Shown here: positions 9,366 through 18,379 of the stretch, piece by piece
How positions within the stretch are numbered: position 1 is the first letter of the stretch
Layout: each line of letters begins with the position of its first letter
Source of the DNA: Rhodothermales bacterium
GTDB lineage: Bacteria > Bacteroidota > Rhodothermia > Rhodothermales > UBA10348
NCBI GenBank assembly: GCA_024711125.1
Contig: JANJTM010000038.1
Span: 124,001 to 188,000 of the forward strand
Length of the DNA stretch: 64,000 bases
Direction: 5' to 3'
The notes under the pieces: model-generated
Told to the model about the DNA's origin: nothing
Seen by the model: only the letters and a program-made list of their open reading frames with translations
Database searches by the model: none
Made by a program: the position numbers and the translations under genes

Positions 9366-10775
9366 ATGAAACGCCCATCCCTCGTCGCGGCGCTCCTCGT
9401 TGCCGCCTTCCTGATCCCGGCCACCGCGTGGGCGCAAGCCGGACACGTTCTCAACGGCGTTGGCCCGATCGACCAGGGCATGTCGGGAGCGGGCATGGCC
9501 CGACCCCAGGACGCCCTGACCGCGCTGCACTGGAATCCTGCGGCTCTTTTCTCGATCCCCGGGCGCTCGATCGACGTCAGTCTCCAGGTCATGCGCCCGT
9601 CCGGAGCCCTCACCTCGTCCGTGGATGCCGGTGCGTTCGGCCAGGTACCGAACCCGGCGACCGGCGGTACGATTCCCTTCCCGTGGAACGATCTCGAGGG
9701 AACCACCGACAGCGAGGCCGGGCTCTTTCCGATTCCTTCGATCGGAACCGTCACTGCACGCCCGGGCTCGCGGTTCGCGTGGGGGCTGAGCGCGTTCGGC
9801 GTCGGCGGATTCGGGGTGGACTACGCCCTCTCCCCGATGGACGCCATGTCGGGGCAGCTTCCGGAAAATCCCCTCTTGTCCCAGCAACAGGCCGAAGGGG
9901 GAATCGGGTTCGGTGCGCTCAGCTCCACGTTCATGCTGCTCCAGGTATCTCCGACCGTCGCGTATCGCCTGACCGATGCCCTGTCGGTGGGCATCGCGCC
10001 GACCCTCAACCTGGCATCGCTCGAACTCTCCGTCTTCCCGGCCACGCCTCCGCAGACCTTTCCCAACCCGATGGATCCGTCCGGAACCAGCCGCCTTGCC
10101 CTCTATCCCGACGCACCTGCAGCCTGGGCTACCGGTTTCGGCTTCCAGGCCGGGCTGCACCTCGAGATGCCCTCCGGGGTGAGCGTCGCCGTGTCCTACA
10201 AGAGCCGACAGGCCTTCCAGGACTTCTCGTTCGAGCCTACGACGACCGGAGCCGAAGACTACACGTTCCGCATGGATTACCCGATGACCGTGTCGGCCGG
10301 CGTTGCATACACCGGCGTGGACCGGCTGCTCCTCGCCGCCGACGTGCGTTATCTCGACTTCGAGAACACACCCGGCTTCGAGGATTCGGGGTTCGGCCCG
10401 CAGGGCGAGGTCCTCGGCTTCGGATGGAACAGCATCACGGTCGTTGCCGTCGGCGCGCAGGTCGAGGTGACCCCGCGGCTGCCGGTGCGCGTCGGGTATT
10501 CGGTGAACGGCAATCCGATCGACGATACGGACACCTTCTTCAACACGCCGGCGCCGGCCATCATCGAACAGCATGCGTCGGTTGGTTTCTCCTACGCCAT
10601 CAGTGAGCGGGTATCCCTCGGCCTGGCGGCCCAGTTCGGCCTCTCGAACGACATCCGGGGCACCTGGAAGACCGTCCATCCGGCGAACGGCTCCACCGTG
10701 GACGTCCCGGGTACGGGTGTGTCCAGTGAATTGTCTACCTTCACCGCCATCGGAGGCCTTCACGTGCGGCTGTGA
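9366..10775 (+). CDS. OmpP1/FadL/TodX-type outer membrane transport protein
   Basis: MKRPSLVAALLVAAFLIPATAWAQAGHVLNGVGPIDQGMSGAGMARPQDALTALHWNPAAL, NPA motif and beta-barrel-like C-terminus. Confidence 0.88.
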   Translation: MKRPSLVAALLVAAFLIPATAWAQAGHVLNGVGPIDQGMSGAGMARPQDALTALHWNPAALFSIPGRSIDVSLQVMRPSGALTSSVDAGAFGQVPNPATGGTIPFPWNDLEGTTDSEAGLFPIPSIGTVTARPGSRFAWGLSAFGVGGFGVDYALSPMDAMSGQLPENPLLSQQQAEGGIGFGALSSTFMLLQVSPTVAYRLTDALSVGIAPTLNLASLELSVFPATPPQTFPNPMDPSGTSRLALYPDAPAAWATGFGFQAGLHLEMPSGVSVAVSYKSRQAFQDFSFEPTTTGAEDYTFRMDYPMTVSAGVAYTGVDRLLLAADVRYLDFENTPGFEDSGFGPQGEVLGFGWNSITVVAVGAQVEVTPRLPVRVGYSVNGNPIDDTDTFFNTPAPAIIEQHASVGFSYAISERVSLGLAAQFGLSNDIRGTWKTVHPANGSTVDVPGTGVSSELSTFTAIGGLHVRL

Positions 10776-10837
10776 CGTCCCGTCCAGCCGGGCAGGCTCC
10801 TGCGAACGACCCCCTCACCCGGAGATCCGATTCCGCC

Positions 10838-11041
10838 ATGACCAAGAACATGGGAACCCTCGACCGCGGCGCCCGCGTCGTTGCCGCCATCGTGCTCGCC
10901 GTGCTGTACTTCACCGGAGTCGTGGAAGGCACGCTGGGTATCGTGGTCCTTGTGATCGCGGCCGTATTCGTACTCACGAGTGCCGTTTCCTTCTGTCCGC
11001 TGTACGCACCCCTCGGTCTTTCGACGAAGAAGAAGGACTAG
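10838..11041 (+). CDS. DUF2892 family small inner membrane protein
   Basis: MTKNMGTLDRGARVVAAIVLAVLYFTGVVEG...FCPLYAPLGLSTKKKD, 2 TM segments. Confidence 0.8.
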   Translation: MTKNMGTLDRGARVVAAIVLAVLYFTGVVEGTLGIVVLVIAAVFVLTSAVSFCPLYAPLGLSTKKKD

Positions 11042-11056
11042 GGAGTGTTCACACTC
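11041..11056. repeat. Left copy of short inverted repeat GGGaGTGTTCACACTC
   Basis: Matches reverse complement of 11605..11620 with one mismatch. Confidence 0.6.
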
Positions 11057-11286
11057 TTGGTTGACGCCCGCTCCGGCACGTCCTGCTAGCAGGGGCCAGA
11101 TCGAAGCGGAATCGTCATCCAGGACAAACGCCCGAATTCCATCGGGGGGCGGAATCGAACCCGCGCGGATCCCTTTCCGGCCATGCGCGGGCCCCGGAGG
11201 TACGCGGCGCACGCCTGCCAGACCACCCTGCCCGACCCGGGGCCGGCCGGGCTTTTCGTGGTGCTATTGCGAACGACCTCGTCAGG

Positions 11287-11429
11287 GAAGTGGAGTAGGA
11301 GGCGAAATTCCACTTCCGAGGCCATTTTTCGGGCGCGGAAGTGGAATTCAGCCCCGAATTACACTTCGCGGCCCCGAAGAGCGGCTTCCGGAGTGGAATC
11401 TGCGGCGATATGCCACTTCGTCGCGCCGA
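11287..11429. repeat. Three diverged tandem approx. 51-bp units each containing a GAAGTGGAATT...AATTCCACTTC hairpin
   Basis: Unit starts at 11287, 11338, 11390; arms GGAAGTGGA/TCCACTTCC, GAAGTGGAATT/AATTACACTTC, GAGTGG/CCACTTC. Confidence 0.65.
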
Positions 11430-11604
11430 GAGCAGGAAATGGCGCCCCACCGGGCCGACGCTCCCCGAAGCCCCTCCTCCCCGACCCCGCATTCGGCTGT
11501 CAACTCGAGGCCGTACGGACGCAGACCCGTGATCGCGCGCCGGCCGAGGTCCTTATTCCGGTCGCCGTATCGCATCACGCGCGTCGTAGAAGAACGAGTC
11601 CCCG

Positions 11605-11643
11605 GAGTGTGAACACGCCCTGGTTCAGCGTGAACACGCCCTG
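11605..11643. repeat. Right inverted-repeat copy plus 21-bp-period direct repeat GTGAACACGCCCTG x2
   Basis: gagtgtgaacacgccctggttcagcgtgaacacgccctg. Confidence 0.65.
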
Positions 11644-11693
11644 AGTGACCGGCAGGAAGGGCGCCCGGTCTCGCAGGAACAGCGCCGGGCGCC

Positions 11694-12908
11694 CTACCAG
11701 TCGATCGCCTCGGTCTCTACCATGGCGCCGGCAGGCGCGGTGTCCCACGCGGCCGGCAGGTGGACGATGCGATCGGCTCTCAGGACGCTGGTGAAGAGGT
11801 TCGACCCCTGTTCTCCGGTCGGTCGCACCGTGGATCGCCCGTCGCCGTCCTCCCCGGCGACACCCCGCGCGAACACGTGCAGCCCCGGCGGTTTCGGGAA
11901 TGCCGTCTCCAGCGCCGCCCGGATTCGCGGTCGAAGGACGGTGCTCCGTCCGAGCATCGTCGCGATCGCCGGGCGCGCGTACTGATCGAAGCAGATCGAC
12001 GACGATACCGGGTTGCCGGGCAGGCCCAGGACCGGAACGCCGTCGAGGCGACCGAAGAGCAGGGGATTCCCCGGGCGCTGCATCACCTTCCAGAAGTCTG
12101 CGACGAATCCCCGTTCGCGCAGCGCTTCGTGCACGAGATCGTACCGACCCATCGACACGCCCCCGGAAAACACGACGAGATCGGCCGTTCGCGCCGCATC
12201 GATCACCGAGAGCAGGTCCTTTTTCGCGTCGGGCGCATGATAGGCGCCGTGCAACTGCGCGCCGGCCCGCTCGGCCTGCACGGACAGCGCGAAGGCGTTG
12301 GTGTTGTAGATCTCGCCCGGCCGCAGGCCCCGCGAACCCGGCTCCACCAGTTCGCTGCCCGTGGTCACGAGGGCGACGCGCGGACGTTTCCTTACCGGTA
12401 CCCGGCCCAATCCGAGCCCGGCCAGCACACCTACCGCACCCCCGCCCAGGACCTGCCCCGCCGACACCACCGTATCCCCGCGGCCGACATCCTGCCCTGC
12501 GGGGCGCACGTGGGCTCCATCGGGCGGAAAACGGAGGATCCGAACGGCAGACGTGCCCGCGTCCTCCGTCCACTCGACCGGAACCACCAGGCCGGTGCCC
12601 TCCGGGACGGGCGCACCGGTCATGATGCGTACGGCAGTGCCCCGTTCCACGGTTTCGGCCCACGGAGATCCTGCGGCGGCCTCCCCGATCACGCGCAATA
12701 CCCTCGGCGGCTCGCCCCGGTCTGCCGACGCGACCGCATACCCGTCCATGGCCGAATTCGCGAACGGCGGGACGTCGTGGGGCGCCTCGATGTCCCTCGC
12801 CGCCGTGCGCCCCGCGGCTTCGGCCAGGGGAACGGTCTCTTCAGAAAGCGTCCGACAGACCGAAAGCACGAGGTCCCGCGCTTCCTCGACGGCGATCGAC
12901 GTGCGCAT
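11694..12908 (-). CDS. moeA: Molybdopterin molybdenumtransferase
   Basis: MRTSIAVEEARDLVLS...PPFANSAMDGYAV, RIMTGAPVPEG, TTGSELVEPG, PGNPVSS motifs. Confidence 0.95.
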   Translation of the reverse strand: MRTSIAVEEARDLVLSVCRTLSEETVPLAEAAGRTAARDIEAPHDVPPFANSAMDGYAVASADRGEPPRVLRVIGEAAAGSPWAETVERGTAVRIMTGAPVPEGTGLVVPVEWTEDAGTSAVRILRFPPDGAHVRPAGQDVGRGDTVVSAGQVLGGGAVGVLAGLGLGRVPVRKRPRVALVTTGSELVEPGSRGLRPGEIYNTNAFALSVQAERAGAQLHGAYHAPDAKKDLLSVIDAARTADLVVFSGGVSMGRYDLVHEALRERGFVADFWKVMQRPGNPLLFGRLDGVPVLGLPGNPVSSSICFDQYARPAIATMLGRSTVLRPRIRAALETAFPKPPGLHVFARGVAGEDGDGRSTVRPTGEQGSNLFTSVLRADRIVHLPAAWDTAPAGAMVETEAIDW

Positions 12909-12945
12909 GGTGCGTAGTTTGCGTTTCCGGAAACCGATTCCTGTC

Positions 12946-14217
12946 ATGATACGATTCGATGCCTCGGGCACGCAGCCCTTCCTCTCGGGCGACGCCATGG
13001 ACCGGGCCCACGCCTCCGTTCTCGCCGCACGTCGAACCCTGGTTGACGGTTCGGGGTCGGGCAACGCTTTCCTGGGTTGGCGGGATGTGCTGCGCAGTCC
13101 CGATCCTGACCTGATGGATCGCCTCCGGTCCGACGCCGAAGAGATCCGCGAGCGGGCCGATATCCTGGTCTGCATCGGCATCGGCGGTTCCTACCTGGGG
13201 GCTCGAGCCGTGCTGGACGCGCTGGGTCCGTATTTCGGTCCGGGCAGGGGACCCGAGATCCTCTTTGCCGGGCACCACATGTCGGGAGCCTACGTTCGCG
13301 ATCTGCTGGACCGACTGGAAGGTCGGTCGGTATACCTCAACGTCATCTCGAAGAGCGGCACGACGCTCGAGCCGGCGCTCGCCTTCCGCTTTCTCCGCAA
13401 GTGGGTCGAAGACCGGTTCGAAGACGCGGAACGGCGCATCCTCGTTACCACCGATCCGGAACACGGTGCGCTGAACGTCCTGCAGCGGGAAAAGGGGTAC
13501 CGGAAATACGTCATCCCTCCTTCCGTGGGTGGCCGGTTCTCCGTGCTGACCCCGGTAGGCCTGCTTCCGCTCGCCGCGGCCGGAGTGGACGTGACGGCCC
13601 TGTTCGACGGTGCCGTCGACGCGTTCCATGCCTGGGAGTCCGAAGCCGACAACCCGGCCGTGCGGTACGCCGCGACGCGTCACCTGCTCTACGAGGCAGG
13701 GTATACCACGGAGATCCTCGCCGTCTTCGAGCCGCGCCTGGCGGGCATCGGGGGATGGTGGCAGCAGCTGTTCGGGGAAAGCGAGGGCAAGGACGGAAAG
13801 GGCATCTTTCCGTCAACCCTCCAGTATTCGACGGACCTGCATTCGCTCGGGCAGTATGTCCAGGACGGTCGTCGCACGTTGATGGAGACGTTTCTCGTGG
13901 CGGACGAAGACGATGGCGGGTTGACGGTTCCGGCGTGGCCGGGGGACGAGGACGGCCTGAATTACCTGGCCGGTCGAACCCTGTCAGAGATCAACCGGAA
14001 GGCGTTCGAGGGTACGGCCCGTGCGCACCTGGACGGCTTGGTGCCCGTCATGAGGCTTGGAATGGATCGGATTTCGGAACGGGAGATCGGGCAGCTGCTG
14101 TATTTCTTCCAGTTCTCGGTAGCCGTGTCCGGATACCTCCTGGGAGTCAATCCCTTCGACCAGCCGGGCGTCGAAGCGTACAAGAAGGAGATGTTTCGCC
14201 TGTTGGGAAGGCCTTGA
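12946..14217 (+). CDS. pgi: Glucose-6-phosphate isomerase
   Basis: CIGIGGSYLGARAVLDALG, VISKSGTTLEPALAFR, GVDVTALFDGA..., FPSTLQYSTDLHSLGQYVQDGRR. Confidence 0.92.
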   Translation: MIRFDASGTQPFLSGDAMDRAHASVLAARRTLVDGSGSGNAFLGWRDVLRSPDPDLMDRLRSDAEEIRERADILVCIGIGGSYLGARAVLDALGPYFGPGRGPEILFAGHHMSGAYVRDLLDRLEGRSVYLNVISKSGTTLEPALAFRFLRKWVEDRFEDAERRILVTTDPEHGALNVLQREKGYRKYVIPPSVGGRFSVLTPVGLLPLAAAGVDVTALFDGAVDAFHAWESEADNPAVRYAATRHLLYEAGYTTEILAVFEPRLAGIGGWWQQLFGESEGKDGKGIFPSTLQYSTDLHSLGQYVQDGRRTLMETFLVADEDDGGLTVPAWPGDEDGLNYLAGRTLSEINRKAFEGTARAHLDGLVPVMRLGMDRISEREIGQLLYFFQFSVAVSGYLLGVNPFDQPGVEAYKKEMFRLLGRP

Positions 14218-14229
14218 GCCGTTACCCAC

Positions 14230-14660
14230 CGGGCGTCGTGCACAATCCGTGGAAAACGGGGTCAACCGTGTAGACGGTCGGGGGGATGTCCCCGGTCCCG
14301 GAACCGCACGTGGAAAAGACGACTCCCACACCCGCCGTATCCACGGTCGCCGCACGGGTCCGGTGGTTGTGGAAAACGGGGGCGAAGGTGGCCGGCGCTC
14401 GTGGAAAACACGTGGAAAGGTGGAAAACCCGGCCAGAAGGGGTTTCATGGTCTCGTGGCGGGACCTACGGATGTCCTCTTTCCACAGCGGGTAGGCAGGA
14501 TGCCGGGGCATCTCGTGGAGAAAGACTTATTCCCCTTTGTCCACATCCCTATTACGAGAGCTACCCTTTTTCTTCTTCTTTCATGCTCTTGTTGAGGCGT
14601 CGTGGATTCGTGGATACCCTGCATACGGATGGGGGTAGTCGTTTGTAGCCTCAACCGGAC
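14230..14660. other. Candidate replication origin (cluster of DnaA-box-like motifs and AT-richer tract)
   Basis: GTGGAAAA/GTGGAAAG-type 9-mers at 14248, 14309, 14369, 14400, 14411, 14419; reverse-oriented CTTTCCACA 14478, TTGTCCACA 14537, GTATCCACG 14337; CGTGGATTC/CGTGGATAC 14601/14609; AT-richer tract 14521-14595. Confidence 0.55.
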
Positions 14661-14698
14661 GTCGATTACCTTCGATCCAGCTTCCGCAGGGCATCCCC

Positions 14699-15538
14699 AT
14701 GATCAAGAAGATCCTCGTCGCACTCGACCCCGATTCCGACACCGCCGTCGCGGTGCGCTATGCCATCGATCTGGCCCGGAGATTCGACGCGGAGATAACG
14801 GCGATGGCGGTCGTCGACATGGGCAGCATCGACTCGACGACCCGGGGAGGAGGAATCGGCAGCATGTACTACGCCGACATCCTTCGCGAGCAACTGACGA
14901 TCGAAGCCCGCGAGAAAGCGCAGGAACTCATCGAGCGGTTCGGAGACCTGGTTGCGGACGCCGGCGTGCGGTCTCACGAGGTCGTACGGGAGGGAGTGCC
15001 CTTCGATCGGATTGTCGAGGACATGAAGTACCACGATCTGTTGATCGTCGGCAAAAACCCCCACTTCTTCTACAGCCACGAGAAGAGGCCTACGGAGACG
15101 CTCGCGAGACTGGTCGCGACGACCGTGGGGCCTTCGCTGATCGTTCCGGACGATCTTCGGGACATTCGCCGCGTGCTGCTTGCCTTCGATGGCAGCCATG
15201 CCGCCGCCCAGGCGATGCAGTCCTTCGTACAATTGTGCCCGTTCGGTCGGGACGTGGCGGTGCGCGTACTGTGCGTGCACAAGGAGACATCGGCCGATTC
15301 CGATCTCGCGCTTCGCTTCGCCGAGTCGTACCTGAAGGCGCACGGATTCGACATCCAGGTGGTCTCGATGCAGTCCGATTCGGTGGAAAAGGCGATCATG
15401 GACAACGTGGAGCACTTCCGGGCCGACCTGGTGGTGGCGGGAGCGCACTCGAAGTCCTTCCTTCAGAAGCTCGCTTTCGGATCCACGACGGCCCACCTGG
15501 TCAGGGACTGCCCGGTGGCGCTGTTCCTCGACAGTTGA
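14699..15538 (+). CDS. Universal stress protein, two tandem UspA domains
   Basis: MIKKILVALDPDSDTAVAVRYAIDLARRF...; second half VLLAFDGSHAAAQAM...DLVVAGAHSKSFLQKLAFGSTTAHLVRDCPVALFL. Confidence 0.9.
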   Translation: MIKKILVALDPDSDTAVAVRYAIDLARRFDAEITAMAVVDMGSIDSTTRGGGIGSMYYADILREQLTIEAREKAQELIERFGDLVADAGVRSHEVVREGVPFDRIVEDMKYHDLLIVGKNPHFFYSHEKRPTETLARLVATTVGPSLIVPDDLRDIRRVLLAFDGSHAAAQAMQSFVQLCPFGRDVAVRVLCVHKETSADSDLALRFAESYLKAHGFDIQVVSMQSDSVEKAIMDNVEHFRADLVVAGAHSKSFLQKLAFGSTTAHLVRDCPVALFLDS

Positions 15539-15542
15539 TCCG

Positions 15543-17789
15543 TCAACGACAACCGGTTCGATAGGCGGTTCCGTAGGACGACAGGCAGAAGGCTCCGTCC
15601 CGGCGGGTGACGTGAACGCGGGCCCCGGAGCGGGCCCAACGCGACAGGATCTCGGTATTCGGAAGTCCGTAGCCGTTCCGACCCACCGAGACCACGGCGT
15701 GATCTGCGCCGATCCTCGACACGAACCAGGGTGCGCTGCTCGTCCTCGACCCGTGGTGTCCGACCTTGACCACGTCGGCCTGAAGGAAGTCGTCCCAGCG
15801 GGATGTCATGGATGCTTCGGAAGGAGCTTCCGCGTCGCCCGTCAGCAGCAGGGTCGTATCTCCGTGTCGTACATGGAGGACGAGCGATAGGGCGTTCTCG
15901 TCGTCGCCGACGGCTCCCCGCTCGGGCGCGAGTACCCGGACCACGGTGCCGTCATCGAGACGTACGACGTCGCCGGCGGCCAGGAATCGAACGCCGACTC
16001 CGAAGCGAAGCGAATCCGGAAATCGCGACCCCAAGGGCAGGAACAGGGAGTCCACGCGGAGTTTCGCCGCCACCTGCGTCCAGCGTCCGGTGTGGTCCGC
16101 GTGGAGATGGGTCAGGAAGACGGCGCCGATGGCCGACACGCCCGAGCGGTCGATCCAGCGCTCGAGAGACAGGGACGTAGGGGGTCCCGTATCCACCACG
16201 TACGGAGTGCCCCGGGTCGAAACCAGTACCTGGGCATCGCCCTGACCGGTGTCGAGCGCGACGTACCGGAAAGGGCTCGGCAGGGGCAGCGCGGCCGAGC
16301 CCAGCAGCGCGGCCGACGGAATCAGCGTGGCGGCGAAGAGTTTACGTCCCCGGAGTCCGAAGCAGGCGGGAACGGCCACGACGAGGGAAACGACCACCGG
16401 ATCGGCGCGCAGGGCGAGAAAACCGAGCAGGTCGGAGGATCGGGCAGCGAATCGGATCAGCAGGTCCGCCGCGACCGTGGCCGAGAAGGCGAACTCCCCG
16501 TGCCAGGGAGTCGGAAGGAGCGAGAGTACGCCCGCGATCACGACGGCCGAAGTCAGTGGGATCGCGATCACGTTCGTGATGATCGCAGCGAGCGGGATCC
16601 GGTCGAAATAAAAGGCGACGATGGGCGCGGTGGCCCAGGTCGCGGCAAAGGACGCGACGATTCCGCTCGACCAACCGTGTTCCCGGCCCACCGACAGCAA
16701 CCCGGCGACCGCCGCGTGGGAAAGCAGGAATCCGGGGTCGGTAAGAACGGCCGGATCGTCCGCCAGCTGAACGAGGGCCGAGAAGAGCAGGGCCGAGCGT
16801 GCACCCGAACCCGAGCGGTCCGAAAGCCGAGAAGCGACCACGGTAAGGCCCAGGAACGCGGCGCGCAGCACGGAGGGTCGAGGACCGGTAACCGCGACGA
16901 CGATCCAGAGCAGAGCGACGGAGCAGAGCGCCTCGGCGACCGTGCGCGCCCGGTACCGGATGGGGAGGACGGCCGCCGCGAAGGAAGCCGGGATGGTCAC
17001 CAGCAGCAGGACGAGGGAAACGTGAAGCCCCGAAACCGCCAGTACGTGCGCTATGCCCGTCGCGCGAAAAGCGTCCGAAACCGATTCGGGAAGCTCTTCG
17101 CGCTCCCCCGTGAGCATGGCACGGACCAGGGTTCCGGCCGCGTCCTTTCCGTACAGCGCGTCGATTCGGGAACGCACGGTGGCCGCTGCGGCCGGACCGT
17201 GGCCTTCGACCACCGAGACGGAATCCCGGTCCGTGACCACGAGCCAGGCTCCGACGCCGGAGCGCGTCGCCAGGGAAAGCCGATCGGGCTCGCCGGGATT
17301 CCGCGAGCCGCCTGGACGTTGCAGGGCGCCCAGGATCCAGCCTTCGCCCGCCGGAATCGGTCGATCCGAGAGTATCCGGATCCGCATGGATATCCATTCC
17401 TCCGCGAAGAGGCATTGGGCCCGCGCCGACCGCGACCGGTCGACCGATTCGGCCAGCAGGCAGACCGTCGCGATGCGGGTTCCGTCATCCGGAAGAAGCG
17501 ATGCCACGGAGCGGGCCGACCCGATCGGAGGACCCGCTGTCCAGGATCCCGCGCAGAAGAAGGCAGAGGCGACGGTCCAGGCTCGCAGCAGCGGGACCCG
17601 TGCCGAGAGGCGCCTGGACGAAGCCATCCAGAGTCCCAGGCACGCCACGGCAACCCACGGAGCATCCGTCGGACCGCCGGCCCGAAGGATACCCGCGACG
17701 AAGGACGCGAGCGGAATCGAAAGGAGGGGAAGGCTGCGCACGGAACCGGCGGTACATACCCCAAGGAGCATGCAGGCCGTTCTCCGCAA
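15543..17789 (-). CDS. comEC: ComEC/Rec2 family competence protein
   Basis: Competence domain HVLAVSGLHVSLVLLL and C-terminal metallo-beta-lactamase domain TGQGDAQVLVS...FLTHLHADHTGR...HHGSRTSSAP. Confidence 0.92.
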   Translation of the reverse strand: MRRTACMLLGVCTAGSVRSLPLLSIPLASFVAGILRAGGPTDAPWVAVACLGLWMASSRRLSARVPLLRAWTVASAFFCAGSWTAGPPIGSARSVASLLPDDGTRIATVCLLAESVDRSRSARAQCLFAEEWISMRIRILSDRPIPAGEGWILGALQRPGGSRNPGEPDRLSLATRSGVGAWLVVTDRDSVSVVEGHGPAAAATVRSRIDALYGKDAAGTLVRAMLTGEREELPESVSDAFRATGIAHVLAVSGLHVSLVLLLVTIPASFAAAVLPIRYRARTVAEALCSVALLWIVVAVTGPRPSVLRAAFLGLTVVASRLSDRSGSGARSALLFSALVQLADDPAVLTDPGFLLSHAAVAGLLSVGREHGWSSGIVASFAATWATAPIVAFYFDRIPLAAIITNVIAIPLTSAVVIAGVLSLLPTPWHGEFAFSATVAADLLIRFAARSSDLLGFLALRADPVVVSLVVAVPACFGLRGRKLFAATLIPSAALLGSAALPLPSPFRYVALDTGQGDAQVLVSTRGTPYVVDTGPPTSLSLERWIDRSGVSAIGAVFLTHLHADHTGRWTQVAAKLRVDSLFLPLGSRFPDSLRFGVGVRFLAAGDVVRLDDGTVVRVLAPERGAVGDDENALSLVLHVRHGDTTLLLTGDAEAPSEASMTSRWDDFLQADVVKVGHHGSRTSSAPWFVSRIGADHAVVSVGRNGYGLPNTEILSRWARSGARVHVTRRDGAFCLSSYGTAYRTGCR

Positions 17790-17892
17790 CGAACAGAATT
17801 CGGCCTAAAAGCATGGGGACCGATTGTATCAGGCCTGCCGCGCGGGGTATCCTTGCCTGCGTTGCCTTCCCCTCCGAACGACACTTCCCAAC

Positions 17893-18375
17893 ATGAGCAC
17901 GCGACGCGAAGCGCGCGAAGTGGCGATGCAGGCGCTCTATGCCTTCGAGCAGGGAGGGGGAGACGCTTCCCACGTGTTGCAGACGGTCGTCCGGGACCGC
18001 CTGGGCGACGACGCAGAGGCCGTGGAATTCGCGACCCGGCTGTTCCTTCGGACACTGGATCGCACCGAAGAGGGGGACCGGCTGATCGCGGCGCATGCCG
18101 ACAATTGGGACCTGTCGCGCATCGCGCTGGTCGATCGCATCGTGCTGCGCATGGCGATCTGCGAGTTCACGGCATTCGAGGATATTCCGCCCAAGGTCAC
18201 CATCAACGAGGCGATCGAGGTGGTGAAGAAGTACTCGACCGAACGCAGCGGGCAGTTCGTCAACGGGATTCTCGACGCCGTGCTCGCCCAGCTGCGATCG
18301 GAGGGTGCGGTGCGCAAGGTGGGAAGAGGGCTGGTCGGAATGGATTCGGGCAACGGCCCTTCCACGGAGGCCTGA
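17893..18375 (+). CDS. nusB: Transcription antitermination factor NusB
   Basis: MSTRREAREVAMQALYAFEQGG...LVDRIVLRMAICEF...PPKVTINEAIEVVKKYSTERSGQFVNGILDAV. Confidence 0.95.
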   Translation: MSTRREAREVAMQALYAFEQGGGDASHVLQTVVRDRLGDDAEAVEFATRLFLRTLDRTEEGDRLIAAHADNWDLSRIALVDRIVLRMAICEFTAFEDIPPKVTINEAIEVVKKYSTERSGQFVNGILDAVLAQLRSEGAVRKVGRGLVGMDSGNGPSTEA

Positions 18376-18379
18376 CCCC

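Noticed and set aside
11287-11429. CRISPR array
   Set aside because: Only three units, the conserved part is a diverged palindrome, no unique equal-length spacers and no cas genes in the window.
11183-11644. 153-aa plus-strand ORF in the 11-kb island
   Set aside because: Translation has no recognisable motif and is explained by repeats and high GC.
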